64,000 nucleotides of DNA from Quillaja saponaria (lineage: Eukaryota; Streptophyta; Magnoliopsida; Fabales; Quillajaceae): the NCBI GenBank assembly GCA_029379385.1, contig CM055614.1:18209994-18273993 (forward strand), written 5' to 3'. Shown here in pieces: positions 10,040 through 21,949 of the stretch (positions are counted from its first letter, which is position 1; every line of letters begins with the position of its first letter). The position numbers and the translations under genes are program-made. The notes beneath the pieces were generated by a model. That model saw nothing but the letters and a program-made list of their open reading frames with translations. It made no database searches and had not been told where the DNA came from.

Positions 10040-11330
10040 GCTTAAGTGGCATCATCAAGTTTGATGGAGGTATGATTGTTAGTAATTTTTCCTCCCTAAT
10101 AGTGTTTCAGCCTTTGTCCATTCACTTTGAATGTTCTATGTAGATTAGTGGCAATCAACTCTATAGTATTGTATGTAAACACTTTGGCAATGGTGAATAT
10201 GACCATCTTGACTTGAGCTTTCCTGAGAAAAGATTCAACAAGGAGTTGTATAAAAGGACTTGTTAGCCCAGCTCAAAACGGTGCTTAACAATCCTTTAAT
10301 TATGCAGCCTCTTGGTCTTCTCCTTGTAGAGTTTGGCATTCTTATAAGCATTAAGCCTAAACTTGTCCATCTCGTTTAGTTGAAGGAGTCTCTTTTCACC
10401 AACAACCACATATTCAAAGTTCAGCTTCTTAAATGCCTAATAGGCATTATGTTCCAACTCAACTGGTAAGTGGCAAGCCTTGTTAAAAACCAGCTACAAA
10501 GGAGGCATTCTTAAAAAGGTCTTGAAGGTTATACTATATGCCCATAGAACATCATCCAATCGCTTGGACCAGTCATTTCTAGAATGACATACCGTCTTAT
10601 CTTGGATCTTCTTGATCTCCTAATTGGAGGCCTGAGTATGTCCACTTGCTTGTGGATGATATGCTAGTGTAACCTTATAAGTCACCCCATATTTAGCAAG
10701 AAAGGCCCCCACTTGTTTGTTGCAAAAGTGAGATCCTCCATCATTAATAATGGCTTGGGATGTGGCAAAGTGCATAATAATGTTATCTTTTAGGAATTTA
10801 GCCATGACTTTGGAATCGTTGGTCGGCACAAAAATTGCTCCAACTTATTTAGAGACATAGTTCACAGCAACAAGGATATATTGATTGGTGTATTAGGCAA
10901 TGAATGGACCCATAAATTCCATCCCTGGTACATGAAATAATTCAACTTCAAGAATATTGTTGAGTAGCATCTTATTCTTCCTAGAGATGTTCACATCCTT
11001 TGGCACCTATCACATTTGAAAATAGAGTCATTATTGTCCTTAAAAAATTTAGGTCAATAAAAACCTAGTTGGAGCACTTTTGCAACTGTGTAGCTCTCAT
11101 ACTCCGAAGCATGCTAGTGATGGAGTATGCTCTCAACTTCTTCCTCCAGGACACATCTTCTTAATATCTAATCAGCACAATACTTAAATAAGAAGGAGTC
11201 ATCCTAAAATAAAACATCTTATGTCATGTAAAAGCTTTTTCTGTTGTTGAGAATTTATTTGAGGAGAAAAAACCTTGCCAACTAAATAATTGACAAATTT
11301 AGCATACTAGGATAACCTTTTGCTAACAAC
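10040..11330 (-). pseudogene. Integrase of E2
   Basis: The minus strand from about 11250 shows the remnants of the zinc-binding region, then the catalytic core. First catalytic block reads G-M-E-F-M-G-P-F near 10910, where the family has Asp, so Asp is Glu here. The second block, N-D-G-G-S-H-F-C-N (about 10720-10750), keeps its Asp. The third block, S-G-H-T-Q-A-S-N near 10630, has Gln where the catalytic Glu is expected, followed by a stop. The longest open piece is 10829-10620. The end near 10030 carries the GGGTTGCCTCCCAA phrase found after pol in all copies. Inactive. Confidence 0.75.
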
Positions 11331-11389
11331 ACGGAAGAGTTGTTCATCCGGGAAAGTTTTGTTTATGATAATGGGCTCAGCCACTTTAT

Positions 11390-11980
11390 CTTCCCTTTCT
11401 AGCCTTGATAAGTGATTAGCTACTTAATTTTTAGAGTCCTTTCAGTCTCTAATCTCCAAGTCGAATTCTTATAGTAATAAGATCCATTTTATCAACCTAG
11501 GCTTTACATCCTTTTTATCAATCACATACTTAATAGCAGAGTGGTCAGTAAATACAATAATAGAAGTTCTAATTAGATAGCAAAACTTATAAAAAGCAAA
11601 CACTACTGCTAAAAGTTCTTTTTCTGTTGTGGTAGAATTCAATTGAGCACCTACCAAGGTCTTGCTAGCATACTATATAGAGTAAAATATCTTATCTTTT
11701 CGCTGCCCTAATGCTTCTACCGCATAGTCACTTACATCACACATTAATTCAAAAGATAGGTTTCAATTTGGAGTCACTATTATAGGGGCATATATCAATT
11801 TATTTTTCAGCTTTAAAAATGGAGCAAGACATGCATCATCAATGATGAATGGGGTGTCTTTTTCTAGGAGATTGCAAAGTGGTTTGGATATTTTTGAAAA
11901 GTCTTTGATGAATCCTCTATAGAATTGGGCATGGCCTAGAAAGCTTCCTATTCCTTTTATTGAGTTAAGAGTAGGTAATT
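11390..11980 (-). pseudogene. RNase H region of E2
   Basis: The minus strand reads [18 protein letters not shown], followed by F-T-D-H-S-A-I-K-Y, the Ty3/gypsy RNase H pattern with Glu and Asp residues retained. Upstream, a C-D-V-S-D-Y-A-x-E relic precedes it near 11720-11745. The stretch L-I-K-W-I-L-L-L at 11469 marks the end of the open piece. It removes the RNA template during reverse transcription. Frameshifts on both sides make it non-functional. Confidence 0.72.
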
Positions 11981-13075
11981 TCTCTATAGTTTCTATCTTT
12001 GCTCTATCTATCTCGATTCCCTTGTTAGACACTATATGGCTTAGAACTATACCTTCTTGTACCATGAAGTAACACTTCTCCTAATTTAAGACCAAGTTAG
12101 TCTCTCAACATCTTTTAAGCACGCAAGTTAAGTTATGGAGACATTCATCATATTAATCGCTTAAAATTGAAAAGTCATTCATAAAAACTTCAACCCTAGC
12201 TCTACCATATCCATGAAGATGGCCATCAAGCACCTTTGAAAGGTAGCCGGGGCATTGCATAGACCAAAATGCATCATTCTAAAGGCAAAGATACCATAAG
12301 GGCAAGTAAAAATTATTTTTTCTTGGTCTTCTAAGGCAATAGCAATTTAGTTATACCCCAAATAACCATCTAAGAAATAGTAGCATTCCTTACTTGCCAA
12401 CTAGCATTTAGTAAATGAAAGGAAGGGGAAAATGATTATTCCTTGTGGTTTTGTTAAACTTTCTGTAGTCCATGCATACCTTCCAACCAGCGACAGTTCT
12501 TGTAGGAATAAGCTCGTTATTTGCATTTGCAACAACTATCATCCCTCATTTCTTTGGTACGTATTGGATAGGACTTACCCAATAGCTATCCGAGATTGGA
12601 TAGATAATTCCAGCATCTTGCCACTCGATGATTTCCTTTTTCACCACCTCTTTCATTATGGGATTAAGCCTCCTTTAATGCTTTATAGTAGTTTTATGAT
12701 TATCCTCCATAAGGATCTTGTGCATGCAAAAGGAAGGGCTTCTACCTTTAATGTTAGCTATGGTCCATCCCAATGCCCTCTTATGTTCTATTAACACACA
12801 AATAAGCTTTTCTTCTTACATGTTAGTAAGAGTAGTAGAAATAATAATATGCAAAGTAGATGAAAGACCAAGAAAAGCATATCTTATATGATTAGGCAAT
12901 GGTTTAAGCTCCAAGGTAGGAGGCTCTTTAATTGATGGCCTTGATCCTGATAGGATGAATGATGATAAATCTAAATTTTTTAATCTTAGATTCAGATTTA
13001 TCATGTATGGTATTACATCCAATAATTTCACACATTCCATAACTTATTCATCTTGTCTAGTAAGTGTGTGAAATT
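11763..13075 (-). pseudogene. Reverse transcriptase of E2
   Basis: The N-terminal linker (13040-12816) has E-P-P-T-L-E-L-K-P-L-P-N-H-I-R-Y-A-F, a hallmark of Athila pol. The palm continues through 12600-12200. The catalytic Y/F-x-D-D motif reads F-M-N-D near 12185, so the first Asp is Asn. The thumb/connection (12065-11763) reads L-S-H-I-V-S-N-K-G-I-E-I-D and F-L-G-H-A-Q-F-Y-R-G-F-I-K-D-F-S, both diagnostic of Ty3/gypsy RT. Several stops and frameshifts. A plus-strand frame at 12432-12794 is only its shadow. Confidence 0.8.
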
Positions 13076-13149
13076 ATAGAGGCTTCAAGAGGGTCTCTTG
13101 GATAATCTTCATTAAATATCTCTTAAGTAACCATATCAATTACGAAGCA

Positions 13150-13690
13150 TTCATCATGATCTTGAGAGAATTTCATGGACTGGAAAACATTAAACTTGAT
13201 TTCTTGACGAGCTTAGCCTTGTGGACATTAATTAATGTCCTTCAAATAGCTAGAAAAGGTCTTCCTAATATAATAGGAACCTCTTTATCTTCTTCTATAT
13301 CTAGAACTATGAAATCAAGTGGGAATGACCAATGTGTCCACCTTAACTAGTACATCCTTTACAATTCCCCTAGGATATGTAGGTGATCTATTAGCTAATT
13401 GTAGAATGACTGAAGTGAGTTTTACTTCACCTATTCCTAGCTTTTAGTAAATTGATAAGGGCATTAAATCTATGCTAACTCCTAAGTCACAAAGTGACTT
13501 ACCAAAGTGTTATGTGCCTATTGTGCAAGAAATAGTAAAACTACCTGGATTTTTTTATTTGGGAGGCAGTTTCTTTTAAAGTATAACGCTACACTTTTCA
13601 ATAAGTGCAATGGTTTTATAGTCACCAAACTTTCTCTTCTTTGACAGAATGTCTTTCATAAATTTAGCATAACTTGGCTTTTGTTCAAGA
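13150..13690 (-). pseudogene. Aspartic protease of E2
   Basis: The minus strand around 13500-13440 reads S-L-C-D-L-G-V-S-I-D-L-M-P-L-S, keeping the catalytic Asp of the DLG motif, then a stop after S-I-Y. Downstream are L-Q-L-A-N-R-S and P-R-G-I-V-x-D-V-L-V-K, the usual flap-side signatures of Athila protease. Upstream is the K-F-M-K-D-I-L-S-K stretch. It would process the Gag-Pol polyprotein. Frameshifts near 13300 break it. Confidence 0.72.
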
Positions 13691-13699
13691 GATTCAGAA

Positions 13700-15169
13700 A
13701 AAAAAAGATGCTTATATGCAGCTTCTTGAACACATCTAGATATTTTTGGAATTGTTTGTCAAAGTTCTGTCTTTAGATCCTTTGTGGGAATGGAAGAGGA
13801 GGATTTGATTTTTGTGGTTCAGTAATTACCTTATTCTCCTTATTTTCTTCCTTAATTTTAGTAGGCAATTCCTCTTTAGTAAGAGGGAGCTTCATCAATA
13901 TCAATTTTCTTTTTCTGCTCCTCTAATTCTTTGACACTCTTAAGAGTGATTTCCTTCCAATGTTCTTTACCCTCCTTCCTTGGGTTTGCCTTAATGCCAC
14001 TAGGAAGGGTACCTTAGGGTCTATAAGATAAAGCATTGGCTAGCTACCCAATTTGTGTCTCCATTGTTCTTAAGAAGGCAACTTGGCTTTGAAGAATAGA
14101 ATTAGTCTTAGACATGTATTGCAAAAACATGTCTTCCAATAAGGGTTTCTTTTCCGGAGATGCTTGTCTTTATAGAGCTTGTAATCCAGGTGGGGCATTA
14201 GGCCTTGCAACTTATGTACCTTGATTATTCTCACTAAAGTTCAAGTGGTTTCTCCACCTCGGATTATATATGTTGGAATAAGGGCTACTTTGGTAAATGA
14301 AGTTATACACATATTAAACAACTTCAGTGTTTGGGCATTGGTCCATAAAGTGACCTTCACCACAAGCTTCACATACCAGAATAGCGTCCTTAGGATGTTG
14401 TTACATACCAAGATTGTCAAACTTCTTTACCAATCCAGCAACTTAAGCCGTTAAGGCAGTGATGACATCAAGTTCATGTATACCAGCTACCTTTGTGATG
14501 CTAACCTTTCAGATAGCCATTAATAGCTATTTGAGGCCATCTCTTCCAAAATGTTATAGGTATCAAAAGCAGATTTGCCCATCAAAGCATTTCCAGTAGC
14601 AGAATCAATTGTAGTTCAAGTTTTGTTTCCCAAATCATTATAAAAAGTTTCAACTTGTAGCCATTTAGGAATGCCATGATGTGCGCATTTATGCATTAGG
14701 TCCTTATATCTCATGCTTCATAGAGAGATTCTTGATATTGTTAAAAGAATGGTGTGATTTCATTCCTTAGCTTGGCAATCTTTGTTGGAGGAAAAAATTT
14801 AGCCATAAATTTTTTTGCCAAATCTTTCCAAGTGATGATGAATTTTTGGGGTAATGAATACAACCAACTGTTTGTCTTATTTCGGAGTGAGAAATGAAAA
14901 AGCTTGAGGATGACTGCATTATTAGAGACACTATTTTATATGAAAGTATTGCACCACTCCATGAATGTGATTAGATGAGCATGGGGATCATCACTAGGTA
15001 GACCAGCAAACTGTGCAGCTTGTTGGATCATCTAGATTGTGCCAGGTTTTATTTCAAAATTATTAGCATCACTGGCTGGTCTTTATATGCTAGAGTGAAG
15101 GCCTTTAACAAGAGGAACATCATAATCCCTCAATGTCTTGGTGTTAAGTGGTTGTGGCTTTTCAGCCAT
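13700..15169 (-). pseudogene. Gag of E2
   Basis: A plausible start codon is the ATG at 15169-15167 (M-A-E-K-P), matching the start of E3 gag (M-S-N-E-Q-K). The retrotransposon gag core lies at about 15020-14640. A CCHC zinc knuckle, C-E-A-C-G-E-G-H-F-M-D-Q-C, is readable at about 14376-14335 and has all four ligands. The Gln/Pro-rich region and linker to the protease follow. Multiple stops. Gag forms the cytoplasmic particle and binds element RNA. Confidence 0.72.
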
Positions 15170-15360
15170 TGCACTAAAGTTCTTCAAAACTTGGTGCTTC
15201 CTTAGCTTTCGCAGTGTTTGTTTGATCTCAGGATATTACCTACTTCCAAGTTTCGAGTGTGTTGCATAGAATGACAGTAGAACCTACAATATTAAGATAA
15301 GAGCTTGAGTTTGAATCGAGTACGCTTATACTAATATTAATAATTAAAATAAATATACTC

Positions 15361-15378
15361 CCTAGCACGGCTCCAAAA
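15361..15378 (-). other. Degenerate tRNA-Asp-type primer binding site of E2
   Basis: The minus strand just inside the 5' LTR reads TTTTTGGAGCCGTGCTAGGG. The intact form in E6 (56936-56953) is TGGTGCCGTTGCCGAGGA, close to the complement of the 3' end of plant tRNA-Asp used by Athila elements. Several positions have decayed. Confidence 0.6.
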
Positions 15379-15380
15379 AC

Positions 15381-17449
15381 TTAATATAGATTTTACCTAT
15401 GCAAGTGCACGTATCGTCAACAAGTAATATAGAAATAAGTACTGATCGTTTCCATGAGGAGTAATTTACTTTTATAGAGTGCAACCTAATCTTGAATTTT
15501 CAGAGTGATTGTTATAACTAATTATGTAAACTTGTAAACTAACACCTAGGTTGCCAATATCTCCCACACTTCACCTAAGTTTACCTTAACTTATGTTAAT
15601 TCATGCAATAGCCTAAATATTAACATAGATTTCTTAGCAATTACTAGCATATACCTATGTCTAGAAATTATATATTTCTCTTAGTTTTATCTCCTATATT
15701 CTTATAAGAATTATCCTCAAACAAACTTTTTAATAGCCAATCTTTTCTGCTACTTGTGATTAAAGAGTACATTTCTATCTCTTTAACAAATCAAATTGAT
15801 CAGTTTAGATGATCAATCCAAACACAAGTTATGCTACCCAAGGCTAACCCTAGAATTGACTTTTTCAAGTTAATCCTAAAATTCTTCATCAATCTAATTG
15901 ATGATTAGGCAATTAGAAACATTAAGATCAAGATGAAATAAATATTTAGAACTAAAACATAAATTAAAGCAAATCAAAGGTTACATAGGTTACATGTGAG
16001 TTCAATTGTAACCCTAGAATTAAACTATTTCATATTAACTACTAAAAACAAAAACATAAAAGATACAACCATTACAAGCAATAGGAAAATAAAAAGTAAA
16101 TAAAAGAAAACTAGAAGTTGTCACAGCTCTAGGTCTTTACTAGCTCCTTAGGTATTTTTATCACGGGCTCCTGTATATCTAAAAACCTCATCCTTCACCT
16201 CTTTTTATTGACCTTTTAATCATAGTTTTATTAAACTAGGATTCTTCTAAAACACGTAGTGGCGTCGTAGTGTGCAACTAAATAATGTTGTGGCGCTAAA
16301 GCCTTTGCATAGTCCTACTCGGATTATAACATATCACACTGCGGCTTCCTATGTTATTGGCATTGTTTTGCCAATTTCTCAGGTTATTAATGAAGTTGTC
16401 TTCAATTGGACGTCGTGGCTTCATTCCACTTTCGTGTGGCTCATTGTTCTCTGTGTAATTTCTGGGTTGCTTGGATTGGGGACGCCACAGCACATGGGCA
16501 CCATGGCTTAGAGGTCTTTGGCTAATTTGTGCAACCCTTATTTTAGTAGCGTCGGCTTAAGCTTTGTCACACCATGATGTAGGTCTCTAAGCCTGATTTA
16601 TCAATATTCTCTTATGGTGCCATAGTGATATATTACTTATCTAAACATATTTGTGTATATTCTCTAACATAAACCTCTTTAAATAGGCTTTAAAACCCTA
16701 AAAAAGAAGTCAATTTGGACTAGGAATTGATCCAACACCCTAACACTGAAGTTCTGGCCCTCATCACTGAAAATTGGAGTGCAGGATCATGTTGGGTGAT
16801 GAGGCTGCAACATTCCAGCACCTAAGCGCTGGCTACCACTATCTTAGGCACCCCAGCATCAGCGTTATGGTACCTAGGTGCCCTATCCTCTGCCTGGATG
16901 GTTTGTTTGCACGATTTTGGGCATTGTGGCACCCTTTTTCCGTGGCCATGGAGCCTAATGTGTAGGAAATTTATTTAACTCCAATTTGACTTTAAAGGGG
17001 TTTCTTTTAAGCATTAAACCTTCAAAACACACAAACCAAGTGAAGAATCAATGATATTCATAAATAAAGGCTTAATCCTAAGCATACTTAACTAGGATTC
17101 AATACCTTAAAACAAATTACTCAACTATGCAAGAATCAAACTAAAACTCAATAACATAGCAAATAATATGAATAAAAAGGACATGTAATAAGGCTATTTC
17201 ATAGACTTATCACTGACTTTGTTTCCTCTCCTTATGTAGAACTCGGACATTACAAAGACACCTACGATAAATTAAACAAAAAAAACATAAAAGTATTCCT
17301 AATCATTTATAAAAAGCACTAAGAACTCCTAAACAACCTAAAGTGATTAGAACACTTAATTTGACTAACATTCTAATTCTAAACCATAGGATTTAGCATA
17401 AAATAGGAATTAAAAGTGTAGTAAAATAACTCTATTCTACAGAGTCTCA
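15381..17449 (-). repeat. 5' LTR of E2 with a nested LTR fragment
   Basis: It aligns with the 3' LTR at 4965-6241 on both sides of an insertion at about 16640-17212. The U5 end carries the GCAAGTGCACGTATCG signature on the plus strand near 15408. The start on the minus strand is decayed (expected TGATAAC, seen as TGAGACTC). The dyad array lies at about 16255-16640. Without the nested piece the LTR is about 1.5 kb. Confidence 0.8.
16640..17212 (-). mobile_element. Nested LTR fragment of the E6/E7 family
   Basis: The right end matches the outer end of the E7 LTR (62620-62722): AATATGAATAAAAAGGACAT, then CTATTTCATAGACTTATCA. The left end resembles the E7 LTR around 62210-62260. Only the U3 side (about 570 of 1390 bases) is present, so the insertion is truncated at its U5 side. 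The host LTR resumes at 17213 with CTGACTTTGTTTCCTC, as at 5999 in the other LTR. Confidence 0.75.
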
Positions 17450-17604
17450 GTTTTGGTAGTTTTAAGTGGAGTATTAGGATGATTATAGGAGGTTTAATCC
17501 TATCCAGGTACAAGAATAGTCTAAGTGACAAGCTTGTTCGGCAACATGCATGCAAATGATTCATCGTAATATCCCTTAATAGCTCCTAATATCTCTAATA
17601 TGTG

Positions 17605-17620
17605 TATATATATATATATA
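17605..17620. repeat. (TA)n microsatellite
   Basis: Alternating TA run of about 16 bases in unassigned sequence. Confidence 0.9.
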
Positions 17621-18868
17621 TTTATTTGTTTAATGAAAACGTAGGTGAGTGGAAGGGCATTATAATGACTATACTCCTAAAAGGCCTATTACAACACTAA
17701 TATTTTCTTCTTCCTCATCACTTCACATTTCTGCAAATTCACCCGAAAGAGAAAAGCTAAAAGAACTTGGAGAACCAAGCTCTACATGTGAGGGTTCCCT
17801 AACTAAAAACAAAGACCATAGATTAACTTAACTAACTCCATTACATTTATTGCTTGTATAACAAGTCAGTTCTGGGTAGTTTCAAGGAAATAAATTTCTA
17901 GGGTAGAATTATGGAGATTATAGCTTGAAGGAGGAGCTATTACAAAAAGGGATTTAAAGTGGGAATATTAGAAATATACATTTAAGGCAATTAGAAAAAA
18001 GCTATTTGTTACTTAGGACAAAAGTATGTAGATGCATGCTTCCCTAAAATTCCTTCTCTGTTTTAGTGAAAAAATAAAAATGAAATACATAGTCTGGTTT
18101 AGTTCTAGTAAAAACTCATCATGAAAATGCATGATAATTCTGTATGTACAATTGTTGGAAATTTTCTATATAGTTAACTGTTTAAAGTATGTTTTGCACT
18201 CTATTGTGAACTGAGTTTGGATTTTGACCCCAGAAGTACTTAAACTGCCTATTGTTTAAACCTAAATAATAGACGGAAATCTCTCCAGAGTTAACTCACA
18301 TAAAGGCCACGCTTAGATGGTTAGGGACTTCTTGTTTGAATCCATGAACTCACTGTTCTACAGATTCTTGCAAAGAGAAGTTTTAGTGCATTTCCTATTT
18401 TTATACTTAATCACCAATACTTATATTTATGTAAAATGGTGTGCATTATATATTGAGATTTCTATCTCACTCTTCTTTAATTTGTAGTGATTACAAATTG
18501 ATTTTTTTTACTTGTCAAGGTTGGAAATAATGGTTTTGTTTGTGGAAGCTTATTTTGCTTACTATGTATGCTATATGGAGTATTATCCTAACTGCATGTG
18601 CATCAATGAGTATTGGTATGTCTGAGAAGGCAACTATGGTGATGACGAACCAGGGGATTACATGGAAGAGTAGACAGGATTCTTAGTTTAATTCTCTTTT
18701 ACTTGTATATAAAACATAGAGTAGATAGTGCTAATTGCAGATCTTGTAACTCTATGTAGGTTGTTTGTTCTTTTGAAAAAGTCCTCTTGCTATAAGAGGC
18801 AGAACATGTTCTTGAAGAATTCTTAATGTACACACCTATCACTTGTTTATATAAATGAAGGTGACTTA

Positions 18869-20700
18869 ATGTAACATCCCCTGAAATAATGCTCATTTTC
18901 CTCTATTGATTTCATTGTGTTATTTCTTGGTAATTTGCATGTAGATTTAATTGACATGCTCACTTAGACTTATATAAATTTTATATAATATTTATTTTAT
19001 TTGATATGTTTTATAAGAAAGAGTAGCATGATAAAATTTCATGCATCTACTTGACATTTTTGGAACCTATGTGTTTTAGTTAGGAAATTTAAGTACATTT
19101 ATGCAAGAAAAATATATGTTGTAACTTAGAAATATTTTGGTAAAAGGAGGTGAAGAGAAAATTTAAATACTCGGGAGTTAGGATGGTTAAGAAAATAAGG
19201 AATATATATATGGAGTAATTATGGCTATATGGGTTAAATGTAATTATACACTAATACTTTACCATGTAAAGTAAAGAGAATACATATACGTGCATATAGA
19301 TATATATATATATATATATATATATAGATAATAGGTAATGATAAGTTGACTAAATAGGTATTAAAATATTAGCAAGTGAAGGATTAGGTAAAGATTTAAT
19401 AATATTTTAATAATTGGTGGGGGCATCTTAGGGATTTCCGGTTCCTTCTTTCTCCTTAAGACACACCATTATCATTTCTTCACCTTCAATTCCATTATTC
19501 TACAAGTAGAAATAGAGAGAGGAAGAGGGTAGTGAGAGAAAGAAAAGGAGCTTGCATGGAGGACTTCTAGAGCTCCAAGTCCCAATCTGTCACCATAGTT
19601 CTTTCTAAAATTCACTAAGGACTCTATTGCTTGGGTTGGAAGTAAGCTATGGGTAGAAATTGAGGAAGAAGAGGATTTAAATGAAACGCTTAAAGGAGAA
19701 GGAGGTTGAAAGGAATTTCTAGCTAAGATTTCAAGGAAAACCAAGGGTGGTAGTGGTTTCAACTTAAGGCATGTTTCCATGCATTTTCTATTAAATTTGT
19801 TTATTCTCCACGAAAATGCTTTCTTTTCTACTCCTAAAAATTATACCCTAAAGAAAGGAAAATGTGCATGTTGATGATGAATAGGCAAGAAATGGCTCAG
19901 TTAAAGGTTCTTGACATGAATTGCATATTTTTATTAGTAAATTTGTTCTTGACCATGTGTTGGCCTAAGAAGTCCAAGCACCCAAGAAGTGTTCAAACAC
20001 TAGTGTGGATCCATTTGAGGTTAAATGACCATATGTAAAGGAGCCTTGAAATGTAGGCTAATTACCTCAATTTGCATGTGGAATCAAGAACTTCTTTACG
20101 TATGGTACATGCATGAAAACCAATTTCATTTCCCTTGTTTTTAACTACACATCAAGTATTCCTTTTGTTAAAAGTTTAATGCATGGTTGTTACTGAGATT
20201 TTTGTCTCACGGTTTGTAAAACTCTTGATGTGTAGATTGATAAGTCCTCAGGTTTAGATTGGGCATCATGATTGTGTTGTGTTTCGAGTGTCACTATGTG
20301 TTTCATGCAGCCTTCAATGAAGCTGTGGTGTATGTGGAGGAGTATTGGCAAGTATGGGAGGGTTATGTTGATGAAGTTTATCCTTTGGCCATAGTGTACC
20401 TGTCACCTATGATAGGGTACTTAGAGTTAGAAGACATGCTTTTGTTTTGGTAAATAATTAAGGACATTGGATGTAAGAGGTATAAAGACTGAAATGGAAA
20501 TGTCCCTTAGTGTTTACTTTGTGTTTAGGTAGCGGCCTTGGGTTACTAATGTATAAACTGTATTCTTTTGGAAAGGTTGCCTATGTGTTGATGTAAAGGC
20601 ACCTTCTAATATTATGTATCTATGTAAATATTAAATGTGCAAGTTAAGAGGCCAAGCCTCTATATTAGTGTATTTCCTGTTGTTAATTCAGTAATAAGTA
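18869..20700 (+). repeat. Possible degenerate Ty3/gypsy LTR remnant
   Basis: Starts TGTAACATCCCC, a sequence with which several plant Ty3/gypsy LTRs begin. Inside are a purine-rich block (about 19505-19550) like a transcribed leader, and a TTACTGAGAT...TCTCACGG phrase near 20190. No matching partner LTR, primer site or polypurine tract was found, and the 3' end is a guess. It could equally be ordinary intergenic DNA. Confidence 0.25.
19300..19326. repeat. (TA)n microsatellite
   Basis: Alternating AT run of about 27 bases inside the possible LTR remnant. Confidence 0.9.
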
Positions 20701-21857
20701 AAAGGTGTTTTCAGTTTATAAATTGAATGAAAAGACGCTTTTGTTTATTAAGCCAAAGAAATGGACATAGGTCCTTATGATAAAATAGAAAAGTTGTATA
20801 AAAGAATATATACATTCATATGAATATGTTGAACAATTTAAGTATTAATAAAGTTCCTACTATTATCAAGAACAAAAAGGCCTATATATACATATACTAT
20901 ATAACTTTTGTATCTTTTAAAGTAAATGGACTTTCTTCTAGTCTAATCCAATATATAACTTAGGAAATGAATCTCCTAAGTAGGACAAGAAACCAATCCG
21001 TGGGTTAAGATACTAATAAGGAGAAGGACCTACTTCTTTAAAACAAGAAAGTACTCAAGAAAGTGTATAGTATAATAAAACTAAGTAAAGCTTTCAGTCC
21101 TGACTAAAGTAGAAATTTAGATATACTAAGTAAGTAGATTATTAATATTGTAATTTTCTAACACCTAATTACAATTAAGCAAGTCAATTATATCTAAAAT
21201 TTTTAAGTTTAGGAAGTCTCCTTAATAGTGAGGAAACCTCCTACTAACTTGTTATACTAATGAACAAGAATATGAGTATATAAAAGAACAAGGAAAAGAC
21301 TACATGATTGATAAATATCTTTGAAAAAAAATAAATTTACAAGAATTTCCTACTCAGCTTCTTCAAAGAATTTTTCTAATTAACTTAGTTCTTATTAAAT
21401 TTCACATATGCTTCCATTACTACACTAATAAGAGTCATAGAAAGATAAGGTGTTATGCTTAAAGCAGAGTCTTCCCTTGATCTGAGGCTTCAATTTTATA
21501 TTAAGTCTAGTCTCTTTTGCTTTCAAGTTGCCCAGTAGATGTATAAGTTTTAAAATGAAGTGCAATTTAGTGAATATTAATATATATTGATATAAATAAT
21601 ACATAAAGTAGGTCAACTAAAAGGATGTTTTATTGTAAAGTTGAAAATATTAAGTAGTTATAACTTTACTTTTAACTTTAACTACAAGATATTACAAGGA
21701 CTTGAAAAATCCAATCATATGCTACTTTAGCATAAGGAATACACCTCTTGTCAATATAACATTTAAAATACTGATTTTTCCATTAAACAATAGTTTTATT
21801 ACATTTCAAAGAGAAACGTATTGCAAGTTTATTAGAAAATTAAACTCAATTAAATAT

Positions 21858-21873
21858 TATATATATATATATA
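21858..21873. repeat. (TA)n microsatellite
   Basis: Short alternating AT run near the left limit of the copia remnant. Confidence 0.85.
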
Positions 21874-21949
21874 CATTGGTGGAAATCTTACAATGGAATT
21901 AGACTAACTTATACTAAGTTTAGTCTTAGGTTGTATAAGGGTGTTATAA

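Larger units (their letters stand above)
4965..17449 (-). mobile_element. E2: Athila-like Ty3/gypsy retrotransposon, decayed
   Basis: On the minus strand the order is 5' LTR (17449-15381), primer site, gag, protease, RT, RNase H, integrase, dyad-array spacer, ORF3, 3' UTR, polypurine tract and 3' LTR (6241-4965). The 3' LTR lacks about 260 bases at its U5 end, so no target duplication can be read. Every coding part has stops and frameshifts. The RT catalytic pair reads MND and the integrase triad is altered, so the copy is inactive. Confidence 0.88.
17450..21939. other. Unassigned AT-rich region, no gene recognised
   Basis: No long frame and no recognisable protein motif on either strand. 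It is the only stretch over 4 kb not clearly assigned to an element. Short frames at 17649-17831, 18699-18896, 19472-19780 and 20259-20453 have no family signature I recognise. The sequence around 18440-18700 and 20180-20700 shows similar TGAG-x-x-CTCAC phrases, which suggests old LTR remnants of one family. Confidence 0.4.

Noticed and set aside
12432..12794. 120-codon plus-strand frame
   Set aside because: It lies antisense to the RT of E2, where the minus strand carries recognisable RT motifs; it is a shadow.
16272..16511. 79-codon plus-strand frame with hydrophobic segments, and its 65-codon antisense partner
   Set aside because: Both lie within the dyad array of an LTR; the similar frame at 5690-5953 is in the matching LTR position. 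No coding signature.
19472..19780. 102-codon minus-strand frame rich in Ser/Pro/Leu
   Set aside because: It is the complement of a purine-rich leader-like block; composition explains the openness and no family motif is visible.
18869..20700. Confident call of a chromovirus LTR
   Set aside because: Only the TGTAACATCCCC start and a few phrases support it; no partner, primer site or exact end. Kept as low confidence only.
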